This document shows positions 16,690 through 23,331 of a stretch of DNA of 64,000 nucleotides, in pieces. Source of the DNA: UBA1444 sp964521625 (lineage in GTDB: Bacteria > Bacillota > Negativicutes > UBA1444); the NCBI GenBank assembly GCA_964521625.1, contig CAZFSM010000004.1, forward strand, positions 62,001 through 126,000, given 5' to 3'. The position numbers and the translations under genes are program-made. The notes under the pieces are model-generated. The model saw only the letters and a program-made list of their open reading frames with translations. It had not been told where the DNA came from and did not search any database. How positions within the stretch are numbered: the first letter of the stretch is position 1; each line of letters begins with the position of its first letter.

Positions 16690-16738
16690 CTAATAAACCC
16701 CCTGCAAGTTCCTCGCAACAAGAAACAAACAGGGGGTC
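16690..16738 (-). terminator. Terminator after bfr
   Basis: An 8-bp GC-rich inverted repeat (ACCCCCTG at 16697-16704 and CAGGGGGT at 16730-16737) followed on the minus strand by TTATTAG. It lies just past the bfr stop and upstream of the MerR gene. The loop is 25 nt and the T run is weak, so termination may be partial, letting bfr transcripts reach the regulator gene. Confidence 0.6.
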
Positions 16739-16759
16739 TGTTTTAAAGGAAACTCTCCG

Positions 16760-17227
16760 TTAGTCAACCTTTGTCGTCAAATAAATACCCAGTGTCATAT
16801 GGCCGATTTGATCTTGATTCTCTTCAATTGCATCGATGTGTGCATCTTCGTCATTCAGGATATGTTCCAGAATTTCCCGGGTGGCATAATCCTTGACTTC
16901 GCCAGCAATCACGATTGCCTCATTATAAGCAGCAATTGCCCCTTCTTCGGCTTCATGGTCATACTGGAACATTTTGGGCACATCGCTGCCGATATGAATC
17001 GGATTCTGCTTGCTTACAATCGGCATCCCTTCCAGGAACAGAATACGGGCAATCAATTTCCCGGCATGTTTCATTTCATCAATGGCCCGTTTTTCAAAGT
17101 GGTCGTGCAGTTTGCCGTAACCCCAGTTTTCGCACATCTCTGCATGCACGATGTACTGGTTGATGGCAGCCAATTCATCAGCAAGCAGTGCATTTAAAGT
17201 ATCAATTAGTTTCGCGTTCCCTTTCAT
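16760..17227 (-). CDS. bfr: Bacterioferritin
   Basis: A 155-residue ferritin-like subunit that aligns end to end with bacterioferritin. The ferroxidase ligands are at the classical positions: Glu18, Glu51, His54, Glu94, Glu127 and His130. Met52 (in IDEMKH), the heme ligand at the dimer interface, is also present, so heme binding is expected. The protein stores iron and consumes peroxide or oxygen in a 24-mer cage. It is monocistronic or reads weakly into the MerR gene. A PerR-like box lies in its promoter region. Confidence 0.96.
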   Translation of the reverse strand: MKGNAKLIDTLNALLADELAAINQYIVHAEMCENWGYGKLHDHFEKRAIDEMKHAGKLIARILFLEGMPIVSKQNPIHIGSDVPKMFQYDHEAEEGAIAAYNEAIVIAGEVKDYATREILEHILNDEDAHIDAIEENQDQIGHMTLGIYLTTKVD

Positions 17228-17242
17228 TACTATCTAACCCCT

Positions 17243-17269
17243 TTCAAATAATTATAAGGCATAGCCTTA
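17243..17269 (-). promoter_or_regulatory. PerR-like box and adjacent dyad at the bfr promoter
   Basis: On the minus strand TTATAATTATTTGAA (17257-17243) matches the PerR consensus TTATAATNATTATAA at 12 of 14 defined positions. It contains a TATAAT that may be the -10 element. A second perfect dyad, TAAGGC-TAT-GCCTTA (17255-17269), overlaps its edge. Peroxide or metal control of bacterioferritin by a PerR/Fur-family repressor fits, but no such gene is in the window. Confidence 0.55.
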
Positions 17270-17311
17270 ACCTACTATAAAATGATTCGACAGCCTGTGG
17301 CACAATCCTTT

Positions 17312-18052
17312 TCAGCGCGAAGGTAATTTTCCAACAACAGCCGCATAAACGGCAAACTGGTTTTCTCCATCCGCGCCCAGCAGACTGTTCAGTTTCGTGT
17401 CATCGAAAGCAGCGATGGCACAAACGCCGGATTCCATAGGAGCTGCCGCCAAATAAAGATTCTGGCAGACATGGCCCGCATCCAGAAAAACGTATCGCCA
17501 GGCTCTTTCACTATATCGCCAGGCGCTACGATGCACATCCGCCAGCCAAAAGAAGCTGACGGCGGCAGTTACTACCATATCTTGCCCCAGACAGGCTTCT
17601 TGCAACAAAGGTCCTATTTTCGCATCGATCCGGACTTGCGCCACCGCATGTTCCAGTGCAATATAACGGTATAATCCGGCATTGAGGCCTTTGACCCGGT
17701 TAACCAGCACATAGGTATCCAATGGATGCCTGGCGCCAGCTGAAGGCACTGTGCGAATCGTAGAGGACGGAAGGATCTGTTGCACTCCCTGTGTGCACCA
17801 GAGCAACCAAGACAGCTCCTCGATGCTCAGCGGGGCATGCGAAAAACGGCGGATGCTGCGCCGACCCGTAAGCGTATTCTCCAGCAGAACCGTTCCCTGC
17901 TTTTGCTGAACCGGCTTGGGCAAATGCATGACCGGACCGCTGCCGGTATAAGGAATCTCAAGTTCAGGCGCAGCCACTCCCTGACTTTGATCGGATGGAG
18001 TCAGGTGTTCATAGTGCGTCAGACGGATAAAATCCTTGCCTGTATCTTTCAT
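17312..18052 (-). CDS. SagB/ThcOx-type nitroreductase-family oxidoreductase
   Basis: A 246-residue FMN-dependent protein of the SagB/ThcOx branch. Family signs are the GRRSIRRFSHAPLSIEELSWL-like start (around residues 68-88), TVPSAGARHPLDTYV and the C-terminal NLYLAAAPMESGVCAI block. In peptide natural-product pathways such enzymes oxidise azolines, but many are stand-alone with unknown substrates, and no cyclodehydratase or precursor peptide is seen here. AAGGAG precedes the ATG. It lies 24 bp after the carbonic-anhydrase-like gene, so the two are probably co-transcribed. Confidence 0.85.
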   Translation of the reverse strand: MKDTGKDFIRLTHYEHLTPSDQSQGVAAPELEIPYTGSGPVMHLPKPVQQKQGTVLLENTLTGRRSIRRFSHAPLSIEELSWLLWCTQGVQQILPSSTIRTVPSAGARHPLDTYVLVNRVKGLNAGLYRYIALEHAVAQVRIDAKIGPLLQEACLGQDMVVTAAVSFFWLADVHRSAWRYSERAWRYVFLDAGHVCQNLYLAAAPMESGVCAIAAFDDTKLNSLLGADGENQFAVYAAVVGKLPSR

Positions 18053-18076
18053 GCTGAACTCCTTATGTGTATTCGC

Positions 18077-18625
18077 TTATACTATCTTTTCGCCATGGTA
18101 ACTCTCGCCACCTGCATTCGGCATAATTCCATATCTTTCAGTCCACAGCGTTTTATATTTCAGCGCCTGGGCCTGAATACTGTCCCATTCGTCGGGAATA
18201 GACCGAACTACCTTGGCTGGAACCCCAACCACCAGGGAATGAGGCGGAACAACCTGTCCTTCGCGCACCAGCGCCCCGGCCGCCACGATACTCCCAGTTC
18301 CAATCACGGCACCGGTCAAAACGATAGCGCCGATCCCAATCAGACAATGGTTTTCCACAACAGCACCATGAACCACGGCACTATGGCCGACAGTTACAAA
18401 ATCGCCTATAATGCAAGGAAAGTCATCCGCGACATGAAGCACGGCGTTGTCCTGCACATTGCTATATCTGCCAATTTCAATGTTGGATACATCACCGCGG
18501 GCCACCGCATTGCACCATATGCTGCTAAACTCTTTCATTTTGACCGCACCAATAACCCTCGCACCATCGGCCAAAAAAGTCTTTTCATCCAGATCGGGTT
18601 GGTTTCCTTCAAATTCTTTTAACAT
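18077..18625 (-). CDS. Gamma-carbonic-anhydrase-like hexapeptide-repeat protein
   Basis: A 182-residue left-handed beta-helix protein of the YrdA/PaaY/CaiE group. Hexapeptide repeats run from about 15 to 140 (for example IGDFVTVGHSAVVHGAVV), and three histidines (in AVLHVADD and VGHSAVVHG) occupy the zinc-ligand positions of gamma carbonic anhydrases. The family includes active carbonic anhydrases, thioesterase-like proteins and proteins with no known activity. It probably shares a transcript with the SagB-like gene downstream. Confidence 0.9.
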   Translation of the reverse strand: MLKEFEGNQPDLDEKTFLADGARVIGAVKMKEFSSIWCNAVARGDVSNIEIGRYSNVQDNAVLHVADDFPCIIGDFVTVGHSAVVHGAVVENHCLIGIGAIVLTGAVIGTGSIVAAGALVREGQVVPPHSLVVGVPAKVVRSIPDEWDSIQAQALKYKTLWTERYGIMPNAGGESYHGEKIV

Positions 18626-18695
18626 CGCAATCTCTCCATCTCTATATAGTGTGATTTTTATTTTACTACTAATTCGACAAGATTTGCCATTTCCC

Positions 18696-19436
18696 CTATC
18701 CGTTTAATTGCCGGAACGGCATTGCCCGTGTCAAAAATCCAAAGCTGCGGTATTTTGGATTCTGTTCAAGGATCTGCCCGCCATGCAGCGCAACCTGCCA
18801 TGCCACTTCATTTTCCGGTGGCACTGACCGTCTAAGTTCAACCAGCAACGCTCTTCCCTGTTCAGTCGGTCCTTCCAGCTCGTTGGCCACCATCCGGCGA
18901 CCCAAAACAGCCAGAACCAGAACAGTAACGCCCAGACCAACCTGAAGTGAACCTTCGTAAAGATTGATGAACCGCAGGCAACCAAGCGCAATCAGCACTG
19001 GAACCAAAGCCGTCAGGATTTTTTTACCGGCTGTGGCTTTGCGCCACCAGCCTTTTTTTATTACGCCGCCCCTCAATTCGACGATTGCAGCGAGCCACTT
19101 GCGGCGGGCTTCGTTCCAACTATTTTTTTGTTGTATCAGGCCAAAGACATCAACCGCCGTTTGCTCCAGCGGGGTCAAATCCTGCAAATGGCGCTGCCCC
19201 TTTACCTGTAGCAGCAGTTTATGATTCCCTGGCACTGCAGTCAACTCGACCAGTTCCCTGCAGTAAAGGTCAAACACAACCACTTCCAGCACGCCGCCTG
19301 CCTGACCACGCAGCCAGGCAACCTCCAGTTCGTCTGGTTGGCCGGTTGCCGCAGGACGGCCTGTCCGGCGAACCATCAAAATCGCCGCGGCAATCACTGC
19401 CGCGACATAAAGCAAATACCACAGATATGCGTTCAT
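18696..19436 (-). CDS. Uncharacterised membrane protein
   Basis: A 246-residue protein I do not recognise. One membrane helix is at the N-terminus (about 5-22). A soluble stretch (about 25-130) follows with FDLYCRELVELTAVPGN, then two further helices (about 142-180), and a cytoplasmic tail ending in FLTRAMPFRQLNG. It is flanked by a 70-bp gap to the carbonic-anhydrase-like gene and 114 bp to the prephenate dehydratase terminator. The open frame, codon use like its neighbours and the helix pattern support a real gene; nothing indicates its role. Confidence 0.7.
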   Translation of the reverse strand: MNAYLWYLLYVAAVIAAAILMVRRTGRPAATGQPDELEVAWLRGQAGGVLEVVVFDLYCRELVELTAVPGNHKLLLQVKGQRHLQDLTPLEQTAVDVFGLIQQKNSWNEARRKWLAAIVELRGGVIKKGWWRKATAGKKILTALVPVLIALGCLRFINLYEGSLQVGLGVTVLVLAVLGRRMVANELEGPTEQGRALLVELRRSVPPENEVAWQVALHGGQILEQNPKYRSFGFLTRAMPFRQLNG

Positions 19437-19494
19437 AGAGGTTAATTTCGCAGCAGCCGGAGAGTTTTCCTGCTAACACGTTTTTTTCACCAAA

Positions 19495-19522
19495 CGAAAA
19501 AGGCGGCTGTCAGACAACCGCC
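19495..19522 (-). terminator. Terminator after the thi-pheA operon
   Basis: On the minus strand GGCGGUUG and CAGCCGCC pair (one G-U) around a 5-nt loop at 19502-19522, followed directly by TTTTT. It lies 29 bp past the prephenate dehydratase stop. Confidence 0.8.
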
Positions 19523-19550
19523 AGAAAAACCTTAAAGTACGCAGGTCGGC

Positions 19551-20432
19551 CTATTCTACATCATAACTGCCCAACAGCCGGCTTTTCATGCTACCGGAGT
19601 GTTTTGTCAGCACGTCTCCCAGAGCCTCGCGACGGCCATCCCCATCGAGTTCAATAACAAACACATACTCGCCAAGCAGCGTTTTGGCGGGGCGGTCATG
19701 CAAGGAAACCAGCTTGTACCCAGCGGCGTCAATATCCCGTAGCAGTTTGGGCAATGCGGCGGCCGACCCTTGCGCCAGCAACGCGGTCCGCGTTTGGCCG
19801 AATTTTTGGAACGGCTTCAGCGTGACTACCCAGAAACGGGTAACATTGGTTTTCGTCACCTCGATCTGTTTGGCCAATACATCCAGTTTGTAGGTCACAG
19901 CAGCCTGCGGCGAAGCGATCGCGGCAATGGATTTGTCCTGGCCTTCCGCCACCCGACGGGCGCCTTCCGCGGTACTGGGGACTTCAATCAGTTTTGCCTC
20001 AGGCAGGTTTGTCTTCAACCAATCTTTGCCCTGAGCAATCCCCTGTGGATGCGACAACACCGTTTTGATATCGCTCAGCACCGTACCGGGAACCACCATC
20101 AGGGTTTGCCGGATCGGCAGATTCACTTCACCGACGACCACAAACGCCGGATCATTGATCACAGCGTCGAGATAGTTAAACACCGGGCCGCCGACAGTGT
20201 TTTCAATCGGCACGACCGCATAACGGAATTCACCGCTTTTCACACCAGCCAGGGTTTCCGGCACGGTCTTCATCGGCACAAAAGTTTCCTTATCACCAAA
20301 AAACAGAATCGACGCTTCTTCAGTGTAGGTCGCCGCCGGACCCAGATAACCGACATCTGCCGATACTGTGCCTGTGAGCAGCACAACCAGTGCAGCCAGA
20401 ATCAGGACCATTCGCAAGGACATTTTTTTCAT
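19551..20432 (-). CDS. pheA: Prephenate dehydratase with N-terminal signal peptide
   Basis: About 293 residues. The first 25 form a typical Sec signal peptide (MKKMSLRMVL, hydrophobic core, cleavage near VSA-DV). The rest is a PheA-type prephenate dehydratase: GYLGPAATYTEEA, VPIENTVGG, SHPQGIAQ and the catalytic TRF (NVTRFW), then an ACT regulatory domain with an ESRP-like HDRP site. The motifs needed for decarboxylating dehydration of prephenate to phenylpyruvate are intact, but the protein should be exported. GAGAGGG 9 bases upstream supports the start at 20432. It follows thiE by 27 bp. Exported enzymes of this step are known as the unrelated PheC type, so this form is unusual. Confidence 0.88.
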   Translation of the reverse strand: MKKMSLRMVLILAALVVLLTGTVSADVGYLGPAATYTEEASILFFGDKETFVPMKTVPETLAGVKSGEFRYAVVPIENTVGGPVFNYLDAVINDPAFVVVGEVNLPIRQTLMVVPGTVLSDIKTVLSHPQGIAQGKDWLKTNLPEAKLIEVPSTAEGARRVAEGQDKSIAAIASPQAAVTYKLDVLAKQIEVTKTNVTRFWVVTLKPFQKFGQTRTALLAQGSAAALPKLLRDIDAAGYKLVSLHDRPAKTLLGEYVFVIELDGDGRREALGDVLTKHSGSMKSRLLGSYDVE

Positions 20433-20468
20433 TTGAACCATCCCTCTCTTTTTTACATTTCTACTTTA

Positions 20469-21095
20469 CTACTTGCGCCACAGTGACAGGATTTCTTCCG
20501 TTGCGGCTGCCGGGTCGGCGCTATTCATGATCGCAGAAACCACGGCGATCCCATCAATGCCAGTATTTTTAAGTGCCAACAAATTGTCGGCGGTGATCCC
20601 GCCGATCGCCACCACCGGCACTCGGACCGCCTGCTTGATCTGCGTCAGCACAGCCAGCGGCAAGACTTGTTTGCCTGGCTTAGTTAATGTAGGAAATACA
20701 GCGCCACTGCCGATATAGTCAGCGCCCTCTGCTTCAGCCTGCAGAGCAGTCGCCACCGTAGGCGCCGTGGCGCCGATAATTTTATCCGGCCCCAGCAAAC
20801 GACGGACTACCGCCACCGGCAGGTCTTCCTGCCCCACATGCACTCCGTCGGCATCCACCGCCAAAGCAATGTCCAACCGGTCATTAATGATCAACGGCAG
20901 TTGGTACTGCTGCGTGATCTGTTTGACCCGCAGCGCCAGTTGATAAAAGTCACGCGACGACGCCGTCTTTTCGCGCAATTGAACCATCGTCACCCCACTG
21001 CGCACAGCGATTTCAATTGCACTGCAAAAGGCAGCCACGTCATGACAATGGTCGGTGACCAACAGCAATGAATAATCAATCGTTTGATGTTTCAA
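20469..21095 (-). CDS. thiE: Thiamine-phosphate synthase
   Basis: A 208-residue TIM-barrel enzyme that joins HMP pyrophosphate and thiazole phosphate to thiamine phosphate. Signatures: MVQLREKTASSRDF, PLIINDRLDIALAVDADGVHVGQEDLP, GADYIGSGAVFPTLTKPG and PVVAIGGITADN. It starts at TTG 21095 with GGGGGAAAG upstream and overlaps thiM by 20 bp. It is the third gene of thiD-thiM-thiE, a salvage set. Confidence 0.97.
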   Translation of the reverse strand: MKHQTIDYSLLLVTDHCHDVAAFCSAIEIAVRSGVTMVQLREKTASSRDFYQLALRVKQITQQYQLPLIINDRLDIALAVDADGVHVGQEDLPVAVVRRLLGPDKIIGATAPTVATALQAEAEGADYIGSGAVFPTLTKPGKQVLPLAVLTQIKQAVRVPVVAIGGITADNLLALKNTGIDGIAVVSAIMNSADPAAATEEILSLWRK

Positions 21096-21912
21096 CAGAC
21101 ACTTTCCCCCGTTCCAAAATATCCGCGCCAGTCATATTCGATACCGCATCCATCAGGCGGACCCGAAAGGTTCCGGTCCCGTCGCCAGCAACCAACAAAG
21201 AGCGGCTAATTTCACCAGCCACTCCCATGATAACAACACCGGTCGCCACAGCTGCCAATTGGTCGGACATTGCGCCGCAACAGGCTGCCGCCAGTGAAGT
21301 TGTCATGCAGCCGGTCCCGGTGACCCGCGCCATTAATGGATCGCCATTATCAATCTTGATCACCGTCCGCCCGTCGCTGATATAGTCGGATTCGCCAGTC
21401 GCGGCTACGATACAGCCCATTTTTTTCGCAGCCCGCTTCACCGTATCGGCGACATTGCCCTGCACCATCAGCGAATCGATGCCGCGCATTTGGCTTTCCA
21501 CTCCGGCCATCCGGCCAATCTCAGCCAGATTCCCCCGGACCGCCGACATCCGGACCGATAGCAAGAGCTGCGCCACGGCCCGGGTCCGCACCCGGGTAAA
21601 ACCAACGCCGACCGGATCAAATACTACGGGGAGTCCCAGGGCATTGGCCTGTTTTCCCGCGGTCTGAATCGAATCCAGCATCCGGGTATTGGGCGTACCC
21701 AAGTTCAGTACCAACGCAGCCGACTGCGAGACAACTTCCGCCACTTCATCCGGGTCGTTGGCCATGATCGGCGATGCGCCGATCGCCAGTGTAACATTGG
21801 CGCAGTCATTGATGCTGATGTAGTTGGTTATATGATGGACAATCGGCTGCCTGGCCCGTACCTGTTCCACACAGGCGGCCATTTGCGCCAGATACTCCTG
21901 GGCGCTACGCAT
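21076..21912 (-). CDS. thiM: Hydroxyethylthiazole kinase
   Basis: A 278-residue ribokinase-like enzyme phosphorylating the thiazole alcohol in thiamine salvage. Signatures: PIVHHITNYISINDCANVTL-type start, GASPIMANDPDEV, LNLGTPN, VVFDPVGVG, and TGTGCMTTSLAAA for the catalytic/anion-hole region. It overlaps thiD by 8 bp and thiE by 20 bp, showing tight translational coupling. Normal length. Confidence 0.97.
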   Translation of the reverse strand: MRSAQEYLAQMAACVEQVRARQPIVHHITNYISINDCANVTLAIGASPIMANDPDEVAEVVSQSAALVLNLGTPNTRMLDSIQTAGKQANALGLPVVFDPVGVGFTRVRTRAVAQLLLSVRMSAVRGNLAEIGRMAGVESQMRGIDSLMVQGNVADTVKRAAKKMGCIVAATGESDYISDGRTVIKIDNGDPLMARVTGTGCMTTSLAAACCGAMSDQLAAVATGVVIMGVAGEISRSLLVAGDGTGTFRVRLMDAVSNMTGADILERGKVSVETSND

Positions 21913-22711
21913 CGGTCAACCCTGCCTTTTGATAAAGTTCATAAAAGTGGTGCGTTGGCCCGACTCCCTTGCCAATAGAAAGGGCATGCTCAATCGCCAC
22001 AGTGATATATCGCTTGGCGGCAACCACCGCCGCCTCTACCGACATGCCCCGCGCCAGGTTCGCTGCAATAGCCGATGACAAGGTGCAACCGGTGCCGTGC
22101 GTATTTTTCGTCGGTACGCGCCGCGCTTCCAGCCGCCGGCAGACATGTCCGTCAAATAGAATATCGGTAGCATCTGCCTCGCGGTGTCCGCCTTTGAGCA
22201 GCACGTTCTGTGCTCCCATCGCATAAATCGCCCGGGCCGCCTCCTCCATATCAGTCAACGTGCTGATTGTGCGGCCCACTATCGCTTCCGCTTCAGGAAT
22301 ATTGGGCGTCACCACAGTAGCCAGTGGCAGCAGTTCCTTCACCAGTACCACTTTCGCCTCCGGCTGCAATAAATGGCAGCCGCTCTTTGACACCATTACC
22401 GGGTCGATAACCACAAACGGCGCTGCATATTGCCGTAAGCCGGCGGCAATCGTACGAATGGTTTCCGGTTGCGACACCATTCCGACCTTGACCGCATCTG
22501 CTCCCATATCTGCAAAAATCGCCTCAATCTGCTTGGCGATGATATCGGGCCGGATATCCTGCACCGCCAGGACCCCCAGGCTGTTTTGCGCGGTGATGGC
22601 AGTAATGACACTCATCCCGTAAACGCCATGTGCGGCAAATGTTTTCAGATCTGCCTGGATTCCTGCGCCACCGCTGGAATCCGAGCCGGCAATTGTCAGT
22701 GCTTTTTTCAT
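21905..22711 (-). CDS. thiD: Hydroxymethylpyrimidine kinase / phosphomethylpyrimidine kinase
   Basis: A 268-residue kinase that phosphorylates HMP twice. Signatures: LTIAGSDSSGGAGIQADLKT-like start, VYGMSVITAITAQN, VIDPVMVSKSG and NTHGTGCTLSSAIAA. First gene of thiDME. The ATG at 22711 has only a weak GGGG upstream; a stronger GAGGGAGG lies about 65 bases further up in the leader, ahead of a possible 16-codon reading frame whose stop overlaps this ATG, so coupling is possible. No TPP riboswitch sequence was found upstream. Confidence 0.96.
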   Translation of the reverse strand: MKKALTIAGSDSSGGAGIQADLKTFAAHGVYGMSVITAITAQNSLGVLAVQDIRPDIIAKQIEAIFADMGADAVKVGMVSQPETIRTIAAGLRQYAAPFVVIDPVMVSKSGCHLLQPEAKVVLVKELLPLATVVTPNIPEAEAIVGRTISTLTDMEEAARAIYAMGAQNVLLKGGHREADATDILFDGHVCRRLEARRVPTKNTHGTGCTLSSAIAANLARGMSVEAAVVAAKRYITVAIEHALSIGKGVGPTHHFYELYQKAGLTDA

Positions 22712-22758
22712 GACTGGCAAACCCCATGCTGATTTTTTTTGTAAGCGATGAAATTCAA

Positions 22759-22922
22759 CTGTAACTCAACCTCCCTCAAGCTTCCGAAACTGGTTGCATT
22801 TACAGTAAACTTCGCTTTTATTCGCTGGAATCCCTGCCCCGCTAGCAGTTTGTTTCCCGTTGCAACCGATACATTCACCAAAAGCAACAGAAAAGGTTGT
22901 GTTCCTTCTACACAACCTTTTC
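22759..22922 (-). other. Structured leader candidate of the thi operon
   Basis: On the minus strand a perfect 13-bp hairpin (22890-22902 with 22910-22922) precedes a segment in which GGTTGCA pairs with TGCAACC about 60 nt later, enclosing smaller stems (CTGC/GCAG, GGAA/TTCC). A downstream GGTTG could pair alternatively with CAACC. The consensus boxes of the TPP riboswitch (CTGAGA, CCTGATC) are absent. It could be an unrecognised regulatory leader or simply a terminator remnant; the function is unknown. Confidence 0.35.
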
Positions 22923-23017
22923 AGACGATGGAATTATAAATGAGATCGCTGGCGTGCGGTTTTAGTTTGACGTTCAAAGACCTGCCGCAACAAGATAAAA
23001 ATTACAATCCGCTATGT

Positions 23018-23103
23018 TTTTGCGGTAATTTACGCAAAATTCGTTAATAATTCGCAAAATTCCCTTGACAGTATGCTATCAAGGATGATACCTTGTATAC
23101 AAA
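23018..23103 (+). promoter_or_regulatory. Promoter and operator-like dyads upstream of dctP
   Basis: TTGACA at 23066-23071 with a weak -10 (GATACC, about 23088) gives a candidate promoter. Upstream are a perfect dyad TTTTGCG-N8-CGCAAAA (23018-23039) and a second CGCAAAA (23054-23060). The dyad CAAGG-N6-CCTTG spans the -10 region, and TTGTATACAA (23094-23103) is a perfect palindrome of the kind bound by GntR-family repressors. No regulator gene lies alongside, so the assignment is tentative. Confidence 0.45.
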
Positions 23104-23123
23104 GTTCATCAAAGCTCCCTTTA

Positions 23124-23240
23124 TGAAACGAAAGAGAGTGCGCCTAGGGTTCCGCTGGCAACAGGCCTGGACCAAGCGGCGCAAGATGCAGCAATGGGGC
23201 TGCGTTACACCGTGGGTATAAAAGGCTCTGCGGAAGGTTT
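23124..23240 (+). ncRNA. ykkC-family riboswitch aptamer (subtype-2-like)
   Basis: The 5' leader of dctP carries the conserved ykkC pieces in order. TGCGCC (23139-23144) pairs with GGCGCA (23178-23183). Inside lie CTAGGGTTCCG and CCTGGACCAAGC with a CTG-GCAA-CAG hairpin. GCAGC/GCTGC forms the next stem, then GTTACACCG and the GTATAAAAGGC segment. The CCAAGCG and GTTACACC forms resemble the subtype-2 aptamers (ppGpp, PRPP or nucleotide binders) more than guanidine-I, which has CCGAGAG and ACACGG; this comparison is from memory. The 3' side overlaps a terminator stem, as expected of an ON switch. Confidence 0.8.
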
Positions 23241-23282
23241 CTTTCACCAGAAACATCTGCAGGGTCTTTCTGTATCTTCTTC
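23226..23282 (+). terminator. Riboswitch expression-platform terminator
   Basis: CTCTGC (23226-23231) can pair with GCAGGG (23259-23264), and GTTTC with GAAAC further in, giving a long hairpin followed by the T-rich run TCTTTCTGTATCTTCTTC. Its 5' arm uses bases belonging to the aptamer, so ligand binding should prevent this hairpin and allow transcription into dctP. Confidence 0.6.
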
Positions 23283-23331
23283 ATTCCCGCACAAGCTTTT
23301 TTGATTCTAAAATTGAAAGGAAGATGAATGA

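Noticed and set aside
17312..18625. Azole-peptide (TOMM) biosynthetic cluster around the SagB-like gene
   Set aside because: No cyclodehydratase, docking protein or precursor peptide gene is nearby; the neighbour is a gamma-carbonic-anhydrase-like protein.
22748..22939. Plus-strand 63-residue open frame
   Set aside because: No ribosome binding site, low-complexity composition, and antisense to the thi leader stems.
22759..22960. TPP or FMN riboswitch upstream of thiD
   Set aside because: CTGAGA and CCTGATC boxes are missing, and the single FMN-like stretch CGGGGCAGGG lacks the rest of that aptamer.
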